Source: Nonomuraea basaltis
GTDB lineage: Bacteria; Actinomycetota; Actinomycetes; Streptosporangiales; Streptosporangiaceae
DNA: 64,000 nt
Reading direction: 5' to 3'
Assembly (NCBI RefSeq): GCF_005893125.1
Contig: NZ_VCJS01000042.1
Coordinates: 1-64,000 of the forward strand
Shown here: in pieces, positions 26,605 through 36,558 of the stretch
Position numbering within the stretch: position 1 is the stretch's first letter
Layout: each line of letters starts with the position of its first letter
The notes under the pieces: model-generated
The model's database searches: none
What the model was told of the DNA's origin: nothing
The model's input: only the letters and a program-made list of their open reading frames with translations
Translations under genes and position numbers: made by a program

Positions 26605-27725
26605 GTGGCTGAGCCTGTTCGTGTGCGCAGGTTGACCGACCAGGAGGGGCAGAAGCTGCAGCAGATCGTGCGCCGGGGCAGCACCAGCTCGGTGCGGTAC
26701 CGGCGCGCGATGATGCTGCTCGCTTCGGCCGGCGGCAACCGGGTGCCGGTGATCGCCCAGTTGGTGCAGGCCGACGAGGACACCGTCCGGGACGTGATCC
26801 ATCGGTTCAATGAGATGGGCCTGGCCTGTCTGGACCCTCGGTGGGCGGGAGGCCGTCCCCGCCTGCTCAGCCCTGACGACGAGGACTTCGTCGTGGCGAC
26901 GGCCACCATCCGCCCGACGAAGCTCGGTCAGCCCTTTACTCGCTGGTCCATCCGCAAACTCGCCGCCTACCTGCGGAAGTGCACGGCCGTGTGATCAGGA
27001 TCGGACGCGAGGCGTTACGGTGCCTGCTCGCCCGCCGCGGGATTACCTTCCAGCGGACCAAGACGTGGAAGGAGTCCCCCGACCCCGAGCGTGACGCCAA
27101 GCTCGACCGGATCGAGGAGGTCCTGGAGCGCTTCCCGGACCGGGTGTTCGCGTTCGACGAGTTCGGGCCGCTCGGCATCCGGCCCACCGCCGGGTCGTGC
27201 TGGGCCGAGCAGGGCCGGCCGGAGCGGCATCCCGCGACCTACCACCGCACCCACGGGGTGCGCTACTTCCACGGCTGCTACTCGGTCGGCGACGACCGCC
27301 TGTGGGGCGTCAACCGCAGGAAGAAGGGCGCCGCGAACACCCTGGCCGCGCTGAGGTCGATCCGCGCGGCCCGCCCGGACGGCGCCCCGGTCTACGTGAT
27401 CCTGGACAACCTGTCCGCCCATAAGGGCGACACCATCAGGCGCTGGGCGAAGAAGAACCGGGTCGAGCTGTGCTTCACGCCGACCTACGCGTCCTGGGCC
27501 AACCCGATCGAGGCGCACTTCGGGCCGTTGCGGCAGTTCACCATCGCCAACTCCAACCACCGCAACCACACCGTGCAGACCCGGGCCCTGCACGCCTACC
27601 TGCGCTGGCGCAACGCCAACGCCCGCCACCCCGACGTCCTCGCCGCCCAGCGCCGCGAACGCGCCCGCATCCGCAGCGAGAAGGGCATCCGCTGGGGCGG
27701 ACGGCCCCTCGCCACGGCGGCCTGA
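26605..27725 (+). pseudogene. IS630-family transposase, two frames (frameshift near 26978)
   Basis: DDE transposase with an N-terminal helix-turn-helix (26605-26994) and a C-terminal catalytic part (26979-27725). The three acidic residues appear in FAFDEFGPLG, VILDNLSAHKGD and WANPIEAHFGPL. At LRK the first frame ends TAV; a -1 slip, or restoring one missing G, gives the expected LRKVHGRVIRIGREAL. No classical slippery heptamer is obvious, so mutation seems likelier than programmed frameshifting, but the latter occurs in other IS families. Confidence 0.75.
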
Positions 27726-27726
27726 A

Positions 27727-27757
27727 GAACCCGGCGAGCCTAATCCGGTCACAGAAT
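27727..27757. repeat. Diverged internal copy of the IS630-like right inverted repeat
   Basis: The complement reads CTGTGACC ... CGCCGGGTT in the same order as the left terminal repeat, with mismatches between these blocks. It lies directly after the transposase stop and probably marks the original right end of the basic IS. Confidence 0.65.
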
Positions 27758-28266
27758 TAGCCGGCGTAGGGGTTGCCGCCGAGCCAGGTGGTGCCGTCGA
27801 TCAGTTCGCGGACCGCGTCCAAGTGGCCGCTGTGGCAGGCGACTTCGGCGAGCACGTGGATCAGGATGTGCCGCACGTCAGGCAGCCGCCAGGTCGGCCA
27901 GATCTCCACGGGCCACGCGGCGGGCTCCTGTTCGGGCACGGCGGCGGCGAGCACAGCGTCCGCGCGCGCGATGGCCGCCCGGTAGTCGGCGAAGACCTCC
28001 TTGGCGCTCATCCCCTCGGGTACGTACCAGTGCGCCTCCGCGCCCGCCGTGAGCTGTCCCACCACATCCGGCTCGCCCGCGATCACCCCGGGGAACCAGA
28101 AGCGTTCGACATCCAGGGTGAGGTGGCGCAGCAATGCCAGGCAGCTCCAGCCGCTGGGCAGCACCGGTCGCCGCAGATCCTCCTCCGAGAGCCCTTCGAG
28201 GATCCCGAGGACGTGCTCGCGCTGGCGGTCCAGGGCGCCCTTGAGGGCGTCGAGTTCGGCGTTCAC
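27757..28266 (-). CDS. DinB-family protein (passenger gene)
   Basis: About 169 residues from the GTG at 28266, which overlaps the SRPBCC stop as GTGA. The four-helix DinB/DUF664 pattern is clear: DALKGALDRQREHVLGIL, SGWSCLALLRHLTLDVERF and HILIHVLAEVACHSGHLD, with the three metal-ligand histidines conserved. DinB proteins are metal-binding, often thiol-dependent, transferases or isomerases; the substrate is unknown. It and the SRPBCC gene form a two-gene unit inside the IS630-like element. Confidence 0.8.
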   Translation of the reverse strand: MNAELDALKGALDRQREHVLGILEGLSEEDLRRPVLPSGWSCLALLRHLTLDVERFWFPGVIAGEPDVVGQLTAGAEAHWYVPEGMSAKEVFADYRAAIARADAVLAAAVPEQEPAAWPVEIWPTWRLPDVRHILIHVLAEVACHSGHLDAVRELIDGTTWLGGNPYAG

Positions 28267-28760
28267 CGGGCGGCGCACAGTTCGCCGAGGCGTTCCAGGG
28301 TGCTCGCCATCTGCGTCTGCCACCAGGCGCGCCCGCTGTCCACCTCCGCGCGTTTGTCCTCCGGCATGCGCGAACCGTCGAAGATCTCGGTCACCACCGT
28401 CGCCCCGGCCCGGTCCGGGAGCAGGTCGAAGATCCACCGGTGGCCCCACGCGGCCCCGGGCTCGGTGGCGTCCGGGTGCCCTCGACCGGGCCTCGGCTCC
28501 CAGCCGATGCGGCGGTCCGGCTCGTACTCGACGACGTGGTTGTTCATCTCGTAGTCGCCGTAGCGCTCGTAGTGCATCCGGATCACGAAGACGTCCCCGA
28601 CGCCCGAGACCAGGGCGTCGGAAAAGCCACCGCGCAGCATCCCCGAGCCGTCCAGGTCCGGGTGCCGTCCGGGGTCGGCCAGGATCCGGAAGATGTCCCC
28701 CGCCGGGGCCTTGATGCGCCGGGACACCGCCACCACGGCCTCCCCTGTCGTACTCGTCAT
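28263..28760 (-). CDS. SRPBCC (START/Bet v1-like) ligand-binding protein (passenger gene)
   Basis: 165 residues with the usual SRPBCC pattern: an N-terminal strand (VVAVSRRIKAPAGDIFRIL), a central region with WEPRPGRG and a C-terminal amphipathic helix (WWQTQMASTLERLGEL). Such proteins bind hydrophobic ligands in a deep pocket. It is coupled to the DinB gene; pairs of this kind are common in actinobacteria as chromosomal genes, so this looks like captured cargo. Confidence 0.75.
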   Translation of the reverse strand: MTSTTGEAVVAVSRRIKAPAGDIFRILADPGRHPDLDGSGMLRGGFSDALVSGVGDVFVIRMHYERYGDYEMNNHVVEYEPDRRIGWEPRPGRGHPDATEPGAAWGHRWIFDLLPDRAGATVVTEIFDGSRMPEDKRAEVDSGRAWWQTQMASTLERLGELCAAR

Positions 28761-29024
28761 CCGCGCGCCTCCGTCAACCGCAGAGCATGAGCCTGACTTC
28801 GGCCTGGACGCTACACCGGGGGTACGACAACGCCAGGCCGAGCACGTACGAGCCTTGCCCTACGCGCACTCCCACCGAACCAGTTGTGTCGCCAGCACCA
28901 CATGCCGTTGGGTGCGCGGCCATCTCCGAGCAGTACTCGCGCCAGCGTGCGGCCCATCTCCACCGTCGGCTGCCGCACGTTGTCCGGCACCCGCCAACCC
29001 GGTGAACCTTCCTGGTCACAGCAC
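28761..29024. other. Non-coding right end of the IS630-like element
   Basis: About 260 bp between the SRPBCC start and the outer right repeat. It should hold the promoter of the passenger pair, but no gene is convincing here. Confidence 0.35.
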
Positions 29025-30071
29025 TAGGTGCTGCTCGGGCCGTAGGCCCCGGCGTTCCAGCCGGGTGTGGATGCCGGGCAGGACCTCGGTGTCAGCGCTG
29101 GTCGCGGGCATGGTGACCACGTCCGTGATCACATTGGGGCCGTCGCCGGAGCAGGTCTCGGTCACGTGCGCGAGGAACCCCTGCCAACGGGTGACCTGCC
29201 CCCGACGCGCATAGCGGGCCGTCAGGTCGTAGGGCGAGATGATCCGCTTGGCCGAGGGCGGCAGACCGCTATCGTCGTCATCGTCACGCCAGCGCAGCCG
29301 CCCGGTGGAGTCGCAGTAGTAGTTCTGCACCAGGATCCGTCGCAGGGCCTGCGCCTGGGGGCCGCCCAGCAGGCCGGGATGATTTCGGCTCAGGTGTTCC
29401 AGCAGGCGACGGGCATCTGCCCCGGTGGTGTTGATCCTGGTCTTGGGCCGGGTGGGGTTCTTGCCCAGGCGGACCTGCCGGCCGTAGCGGCGTCCCCAGT
29501 CCTCATCGACCAAGCCGTTCAGCGCGTGAGCGGCAGTGCGGGCCAGTTCCTCCAGGGCTGCGCGCATGGCCTCGGTGACCAGCTCCAGGCGGGTCAGGTC
29601 GCGCACGGTGGCCAGGACATGAGTGGAATCGGTGCGCTGGGTGGTGCGCTCGCGGACCAGTCCGGCCTCCTTCAGACGGGCCAGGGCCAGATCGAGAAGC
29701 CGGTCCGCCCGCCCGTCCTGCAGCAGGCGGTCACGGAAGTCACCGAGCACGCTGTGGTGGAAGCCGGGGTCGTCCAGTTCGAGGCCGAGCGCGTACTTGA
29801 AGTCGATGCGACAGCGCACGGCCTCGGCGGCATCGCGGTCGGAAAGGTCCAGCACGAATTGCAGCACGCTCACCGTGGCCAGTTGGGCGGGTGAGAGTCC
29901 CGGCCGGCCGTCGCGGGGATACCACTGCGCGAAGTCCTCATCGCTCCATAACCCATCCAGCCGGTCGCGGATCCACATGGCCGGGGTGCCTCGGGGATTA
30001 CTCGCTCGTGCTACCTGGGCGGTGAGCTCCGGGACCTCCAGCGCGGACCGGGGACGAACCGGTAGAGACAC
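29025..30071 (-). pseudogene. IS1182 transposase, N-terminal part
   Basis: Starts GTG at 30071 (MSLPVRPRSALEVPEL, GAGGTGG upstream) and shows the IS1182 hallmarks WIRDRLDGLWSDEDFAQWYP and LSPAQLATVSVLQFVLDLSD, plus TDSTHVLATVRDLTRLE. The native frame ends at CTA (29027-29025) where the IS630-like element entered, and continues at 26518. Rejoined, the protein would be about 566 residues without other damage. Confidence 0.88.
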
Positions 30072-30161
30072 CTGACCACCTCGGGGGAATGACCGACTTC
30101 GCCGACCCCAGAAGCCTCACAGTTACTGATCAGTCGCCCTTCGGGACATGCCGGATGTTTT

Positions 30162-30188
30162 CAAGATTCCCGACAGAGTCAAGCTAAG
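30162..30188. repeat. Right terminal inverted repeat of the IS1182 element
   Basis: 27 bp, the perfect complement of 25826-25852. It interrupts the C-terminal end of the regulator relic that follows. Confidence 0.9.
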
Positions 30189-30744
30189 GCGAACCAGGCG
30201 CGGTCCGTCGCGGGAGGGGTGATCCTCGCCGTCGATCTGTCCCGATATGGAGGGGCATGGCTGCGCCCTCCGTCCATGTGGCCGGGCAAGCTGGCCCAGC
30301 GCTTCACCCCTGACTTCCCGTTCGCTGCGGTCGTGGTCTTCCGACAGGATTTGAGGCTTGCGTACCTCCTCGAGCCTGCTGTCGGCATCTCCGGCTACGC
30401 CGCTCCCCACACCCGCCGGCGAGTCGAGGAGTTGTGCGACATCTTGGCCTGGCCACACGCCACCGGCCCAGTCGGCGCGGTGGGATAGGGGCAGGGCGCC
30501 GGCAAAGCGGCGCAGCACCAGCAGGTCGGTGAGCGGGGCCAGGCCGCGCTCATAGCGAGAGACCTGCGAGGCGGAATAGCCGGCGCGCACCGAGCTCGGC
30601 CAGCCTGAGCGCGGCGGCCTGGCGGGCCTTCGGACGATCGCGCCATAGTCCCGACCGGCGGTGCCGGCGGGCCGCTGCATTGAAGGCGCGGTCATCCGGC
30701 GACTGCTCCACGGCTGGCGGCACAGGCTCACTCCTCACCGCCAC
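30189..30744 (-). pseudogene. XRE-type regulator relic, frameshifted and cut by IS1182
   Basis: Two minus-strand frames complement each other: DDRAFNAAARRHRRSGLW ... AALRLAEL (frame ending ~30590), then VRAGYSASQVSRYERGLAPL and TDLLVLRRFAGALPLS in the next frame after an apparent one-base gain. The helix-turn-helix pattern (SASQVSRYERG) is clear. The 3' end is lost at the IS1182 repeat. Confidence 0.55.
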
Positions 30745-30838
30745 GTTGGAGTCAGAGGCTTTACATAACGCGCAAACGCGTTACACACCGAGCCAGCGAC
30801 CCTAGCTGTGACCTGGGCGAATGCGGCCTCCTGGAGGC

Positions 30839-30868
30839 ACACGGGCTCCACCTTTCCGGAGCCCGTGT
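30839..30868. terminator. Hairpin, candidate terminator downstream of narK
   Basis: Arms ACACGGGCTCC (30839-30849) and GGAGCCCGTGT (30858-30868) are perfectly complementary around an 8-base loop. It lies about 130 bp beyond the narK stop; a second small GC hairpin (CCCCGATCCGGGG) follows at about 30876. There is no strong T-run. Confidence 0.6.
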
Positions 30869-30995
30869 CACCATCCCCCGATCCGGGGAGCCTTCCATGC
30901 AACCTGTCCCCGTGCTCGCGGACACCCAGCCCGTCCTTCACCGCCAACGGGGAAGGGCCTGTTGTCATGCATCGGCTTGCTTGTCGCCCGCCGGA

Positions 30996-32207
30996 TCACC
31001 GGGCGTGTGCCAGCCCGGCGGTGAGCGCGCGTACCGCTGTCACGGTCATCACCACAAGCGTGACGGCGGTGATGGCCAGCAGGGCCAGGCCGAGCCCGTA
31101 GGAGCCGAGCTGGCCGTAGAGGAAGCCCATGAGCAGTGGCGGTACGAACCCGCCGAGCCCGCCGGCCGCGCCGACCAGTCCGGTCACCGAGCCGACCTTG
31201 TCGGCCGGTGCGACCCGGGCGACCAGGGCGAAGGTGGCGCCGCTGCCGGCACCGAGCGCGGCGGCCATACTGAGGAACGCGATCGTGCCCACCGGCATCA
31301 GCCCTGGCGTGAGCGCCTGCACTCCCGCCATGACCGCGATGAGGAGGAACACGCCGGCCAGCACGGGAACAGGGCCGATCCGGTCGGACAGCCAGCCGCC
31401 CACCGGTCGGGCCAGGACCGCCAGCAGCACGAACCCGGCCATCCGGTTAGCCGCGTCAGCCTGCTCCAGGCCGTACCCGGTTTGCAGGTAGGCGGGCAGG
31501 TAGACGGAGAAGGCCACGTAGCCGCCGAACGCCACTGCATACAGCACGCACGCCTGCCACGTGATGGACAGCTTCAGCGTGGCGGCCATGCGCGCCGTGA
31601 GCGGCTGGGTCGCGACGGTGCGGCCGGGTGCGTCCCGCAACACCAGCCAGGCGACAACCGCATAGACCGCGAGCACGACGGCGGTAAGCAGGAACGGGAC
31701 GGCCGCACCACTGGTGCGGACCAGGGGGACGGTGGTCAGGGCGCTGATGGCGGTGCCGCCCATGCCCGCGCCGAAGATTCCGACCGCGAGCCCGCGCCGG
31801 TGCGGCGGGAACCAGGCGCTGACGAACGGCACCCCGACGGCGAAAACGGTGCCGCCGATACCGAGGAAGAACCCGCCGGCCAGCAGGGCGGCCAGCGAGG
31901 TCTGCCCGGCCACACCGATGAACAGCACGGGCACGATGGTGGCGGCGGAGATGAGCGGGAACATCACCCGGCCGCCGAAGCGGTCGGTGAGCGCGCCGAC
32001 CGGGATGCGGCCCAGCGAGCCGACGATCACCGGCACGGCGACCACCAGCGCCTGCTGGGCCGCCGTCAGGCCGAGCAGTTCCTTGAAACGCGGTCCCAGC
32101 GGGCTGAGCAGCGCCCAGGCCCAGAAGTTCACGGCAAAGCCCAAGGTCGCCAGGCCGAGCATCAACGCGGGCCGGTGGCTGGCCGTGGTGGGCGGTGCGT
32201 TCGTCAT
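30996..32207 (-). CDS. narK: NarK-type nitrate/nitrite transporter (MFS)
   Basis: A 403-residue, 12-helix major facilitator of the nitrate-nitrite porter family. The start is ATG 32207 (MTNAPPTTASHR) with GAGGAAGAC just upstream; longer frames are unneeded. Family features include GFFLGIGGTVFAVGVPFVSA in helix 4-5 and GLVGAAGGLGGFVPP in the second half, matching the two Gly-rich nitrate signature regions. It would import nitrate or export nitrite. It is the last gene of the leftward redox island, with a degenerate DosR-like box ~120 bp upstream. No nitrate reductase is present except the narH-like relic at 42.66 kb. Confidence 0.88.
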   Translation of the reverse strand: MTNAPPTTASHRPALMLGLATLGFAVNFWAWALLSPLGPRFKELLGLTAAQQALVVAVPVIVGSLGRIPVGALTDRFGGRVMFPLISAATIVPVLFIGVAGQTSLAALLAGGFFLGIGGTVFAVGVPFVSAWFPPHRRGLAVGIFGAGMGGTAISALTTVPLVRTSGAAVPFLLTAVVLAVYAVVAWLVLRDAPGRTVATQPLTARMAATLKLSITWQACVLYAVAFGGYVAFSVYLPAYLQTGYGLEQADAANRMAGFVLLAVLARPVGGWLSDRIGPVPVLAGVFLLIAVMAGVQALTPGLMPVGTIAFLSMAAALGAGSGATFALVARVAPADKVGSVTGLVGAAGGLGGFVPPLLMGFLYGQLGSYGLGLALLAITAVTLVVMTVTAVRALTAGLAHAR

Positions 32208-32329
32208 GTCTTCCTCACGTGCATTCATGGGGGTGAGCGGCCGGACGCGGCCGGGATCGCGGAAATTTCCTGCTCTCATCCCAGCTCACAGGTCATGGGG
32301 TGGCCTATGGGCCAAGGTCCCGGCCTTCG

Positions 32330-32343
32330 GGGACTTAAGACGC
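32330..32343. promoter_or_regulatory. Degenerate DosR-like box upstream of narK
   Basis: GGGACTTAAGACGC matches 12 of 14 positions of GGGACT-WW-AGTCCC and is preceded by TTCG. It overlaps the adk stop codon, 123 bp before the narK start. Confidence 0.4.
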
Positions 32344-32991
32344 CTGGCGGTGCTGGGCGAGGTCGCTCTGGTAGGCCTCGGCGAATATCCCCGCCCCGCG
32401 CGGCCTATGCTCACCGCCACCTGCGCATCGCGCGAGATCGACCGCGTCGACCCGCAATGCCTTCGAAACGCGATCGGCGACCTCCTCGACGGAACCGACC
32501 GCATGCACGGATACCAGGATGTCGGCGTAGTAAGAGAGCAGCGGAGTGGTGTGGCTGCGATAGATCCGCTGCCGTTTACGGATGATCGCCTCGGTGTCGT
32601 CGGCTCGGCCACGGCCCAGCAGACGAGCGATCAGGTTCTCCTCGGAGACCTGAAGCTCCAGCGCCGCGTGCAGCGCAAGGCCGTTGGCCTCCAGGATCTC
32701 GGACAGGCTCTTCGCCTGCGCGACGGTGCGCGGGAACCCGTCCAGCAGGAATCCCCGCTCGGTGTCCGGGGCCGCCAGCCTCTGGGCGAGCATGCCGACA
32801 GTGAGGTGGTCCGGGACGAGAGTTCCCGCATCCACGTAGTGCTTCGCCTCGCGCCCGAGCGGAGTGCCCTGGTCCACATGGTGTCGAAGCAGCACGCCGG
32901 TCGAGATGTGCGGTACGCCTAGCGTGGAGCTGAGCATGGTTCCTTGGGTTCCCTTGCCCGCGCCTGGCGGGCCGAGGAGAACGAGTCGCAT
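32335..32991 (-). CDS. adk: Adenylate kinase
   Basis: 218 residues from the ATG at 32991 (GAGAGGAAC upstream). It has the P-loop MRLVLLGPPGAGKGTQG, the AMP-binding STGVLLRHHV and the DGFPRT motif, with RLLGRGRADD at the lid. The lid is the short form. Adenylate kinases usually end near VEEVADRVSKAL; here ~30 extra residues follow, ending EAYQSDLAQHRQAS, which resembles the C-terminal end of the radical SAM protein at 35308 (YQSDLARHLHTP). This is probably a second, island-specific adk, since the housekeeping copy normally lies in the ribosomal protein cluster. Together with the AMP-forming acs gene it may recycle AMP. Confidence 0.9.
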   Translation of the reverse strand: MRLVLLGPPGAGKGTQGTMLSSTLGVPHISTGVLLRHHVDQGTPLGREAKHYVDAGTLVPDHLTVGMLAQRLAAPDTERGFLLDGFPRTVAQAKSLSEILEANGLALHAALELQVSEENLIARLLGRGRADDTEAIIRKRQRIYRSHTTPLLSYYADILVSVHAVGSVEEVADRVSKALRVDAVDLARCAGGGEHRPRGAGIFAEAYQSDLAQHRQAS

Positions 32992-33120
32992 CTGCGGGTG
33001 TTCCTCTCTGTTGAAGTGCGCCGGGACGTGGCCCACCGGGCTCTCGACGGCGACAGAGTTGAGCGTGGACGACCGGGACTGCGGGTGGTCGGCGTCGGGG
33101 CCGCGCCCGCCCGCTGCTGT

Positions 33121-35061
<1,941 letters not shown>

Positions 35062-35307
35062 GCCAAGGCCTTCCGGTGAGTACGAGGCTGAGCGGGGTGG
35101 TGATCAACGCTGGCGGCACGGGTGCGGACATGCTCACTGTGGCTCAGAGTGGTTGGCACAAGGTTGGCACTTCCATCTCCGGGCCGAACTTCTGCGACGC
35201 GATCGACGAGACCGTCATCAGCTGCCGTTCCAACCTGTGTGAGCCCGACCCCGATGACGCCGACATTCGGCCACGAGGAATCCGGAGACCAGCAGCTCGA
35301 CGATGCC

Positions 35308-36558
35308 TTAGGGCGTGTGGAGGTGTCGGGCGAGGTCACTCTGGTAAGGGAAGCTGCCCGGCTCGTAGCCGCACCAGGGTTCCTCGGCGAGCATGTCCCC
35401 GGTGCAGGCGTACGCGCGGGAGCGGGAGCCGCCGCAGATGGTGCGGAACTCGCACGACCCGCACCGCCCGCCCAGCCGGTTGGGGTCACGCAGCGCGGCG
35501 AACAGCGGCGCCGACCGGTAAATCTCGGTCAGCGGCCGCTCGCGGACGTTGCCCGCGCCCAGCGGCAGGAACCCCGACGGGTGCACGGTGCCGGTGTGGG
35601 AGATGAACACGAAGCCGCGCCCGGCGTTCACGTCGATGGGCGGGCGGCGCACCCGGCTCTCCCCCGCCAGCCCGGCCTGCTGCGCTCGCCGGCGCAGGTC
35701 CTGGTAGAGCGGCCCGAGCGTCTCGGCGTGGTCGGCGCCGTGCTCGGCCAGGATGAGCCGTTGCACGGCCACGCGCCGGAAATGGTGGGCCTCGGTGGTC
35801 TTGACCGGGATGGTGGTGCCGAGGTCGTACAGAAAGTGCAGCACGTCTTCGGCCTCCTCGGGGCTCAGCGCGGACAGGGCGCGGCCCCGGCCGGTGGGCA
35901 CCAGGAAGAAGACGCTCCACAGCAGCGCGCCCTGGTCGCGTACCAGGCGGGCGATGTCCGGTAGCCGCGTGAGGTTGCGGCGCGTCACCGTCGTGTTGAT
36001 CTGCACCTTGAGCCCGGCCTCGCGGGCCGCCCGCCAGGCCGCCATGGTGCGGGCGAACACGCCATCGTAGCCGCGGAAGGCGTCGTGCCTGGCAGCCGTC
36101 GCCCCGTCGAGACTGAGCGAGATCGCCGCCGCGCCCGCCTCGCGCAGCCGGGCCAGGTTGCCCGGGGTGAGCGCCGGGGTGGCCGATGGTGACACGGCGG
36201 GGGACAGCCCGAGCTCACGGCCCCGCCGTACCAGCTCGAACAGGTCGGGCCGCTCGAACGGATCGCCACCGGTGATCACGAACAGCGGCGCGGGCCGGCC
36301 GAAGTCCGCCACCTGCCGCATCAGCTCCCCGGCCTCATCGGTGGTCAACTCCTCTGGGTGCCGGTCCGGCACCGCCTCGGCGCGGCAGTGCAGGCAGGCC
36401 AGTGGGCAGGCTCTGGTGGCCTCCCAGATCACGATGAACGGGCAGTGCGCGACATCCCGCCGCACCCGCCGCAATGGCGGCCTCCCGGGCCCCCGCTCAT
36501 CGCCACCGGATCGCCCCCTCCGGCCCTCCTCCGGGGGAATCTGAGGCTGTTCCGTCAT
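35308..36558 (-). CDS. Radical SAM/SPASM-domain protein (TIGR04053-like)
   Basis: 416 residues from the ATG at 36558, overlapping the upstream stop as ATGA. The radical SAM cluster ligands are in RACPLACLHCRAE (CxxxCxxC, residues ~61-68), with GGDPFERPDLFELV following. The C-terminal SPASM region has CGSCEFRTICGGSR and further cysteines (YACTGD, EPWCGY), enough for one or two auxiliary iron-sulfur clusters. The sequence resembles the TIGR04053 group, whose substrate is unknown to me. SPASM enzymes often modify peptides or cofactors. Position after nitroreductase and nitronate monooxygenase genes suggests a joint redox or cofactor role. Confidence 0.85.
   Translation of the reverse strand: MTEQPQIPPEEGRRGRSGGDERGPGRPPLRRVRRDVAHCPFIVIWEATRACPLACLHCRAEAVPDRHPEELTTDEAGELMRQVADFGRPAPLFVITGGDPFERPDLFELVRRGRELGLSPAVSPSATPALTPGNLARLREAGAAAISLSLDGATAARHDAFRGYDGVFARTMAAWRAAREAGLKVQINTTVTRRNLTRLPDIARLVRDQGALLWSVFFLVPTGRGRALSALSPEEAEDVLHFLYDLGTTIPVKTTEAHHFRRVAVQRLILAEHGADHAETLGPLYQDLRRRAQQAGLAGESRVRRPPIDVNAGRGFVFISHTGTVHPSGFLPLGAGNVRERPLTEIYRSAPLFAALRDPNRLGGRCGSCEFRTICGGSRSRAYACTGDMLAEEPWCGYEPGSFPYQSDLARHLHTP

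Larger units (their letters stand above)
26521..29024. mobile_element. IS630-like compound element with two passenger genes, flanked by TA duplication
   Basis: A 2504-bp insertion bounded by inverted repeats beginning GTGCTGTGACCAGG (26521 inward, and the complement from 29024 inward). About 35 bp match with three mismatches. TA is duplicated at 26519-26520 and 29025-29026, as expected for IS630/Tc1-type transposition. Removal with one TA restores the codons EQHLVDGG of the IS1182 transposase exactly. Inside lie the transposase (26605-27725), a diverged internal right repeat (27727-27757), then DinB and SRPBCC genes. The element thus appears to have moved using a distal repeat and carried cargo. 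Confidence 0.85.
25826..30188. mobile_element. IS1182-family element, split by a nested IS630-like element
   Basis: Perfect 27-bp terminal inverted repeats occur at 25826-25852 (beginning CTTAGCTTGACTCTG) and 30162-30188 (ending CAGAGTCAAGCTAAG). Taking out the nested insertion (26521-29024 plus one TA) leaves about 1.86 kb with a single transposase frame. No target-site duplication is evident outside the repeats. Confidence 0.9.

Noticed and set aside
26979-26994. Programmed frameshifting in the IS630 transposase
   Set aside because: A -1 slip would restore the protein, but there is no A6/A7 or classical slippery heptamer at the site; mutation preferred.
35153-35170. TTGGCAC repeated at 11-bp spacing upstream of acs
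   Set aside because: Only two copies, so weaker than the SARP arrays; also resembles a sigma-54 element, but actinobacteria lack that factor. Probably chance.
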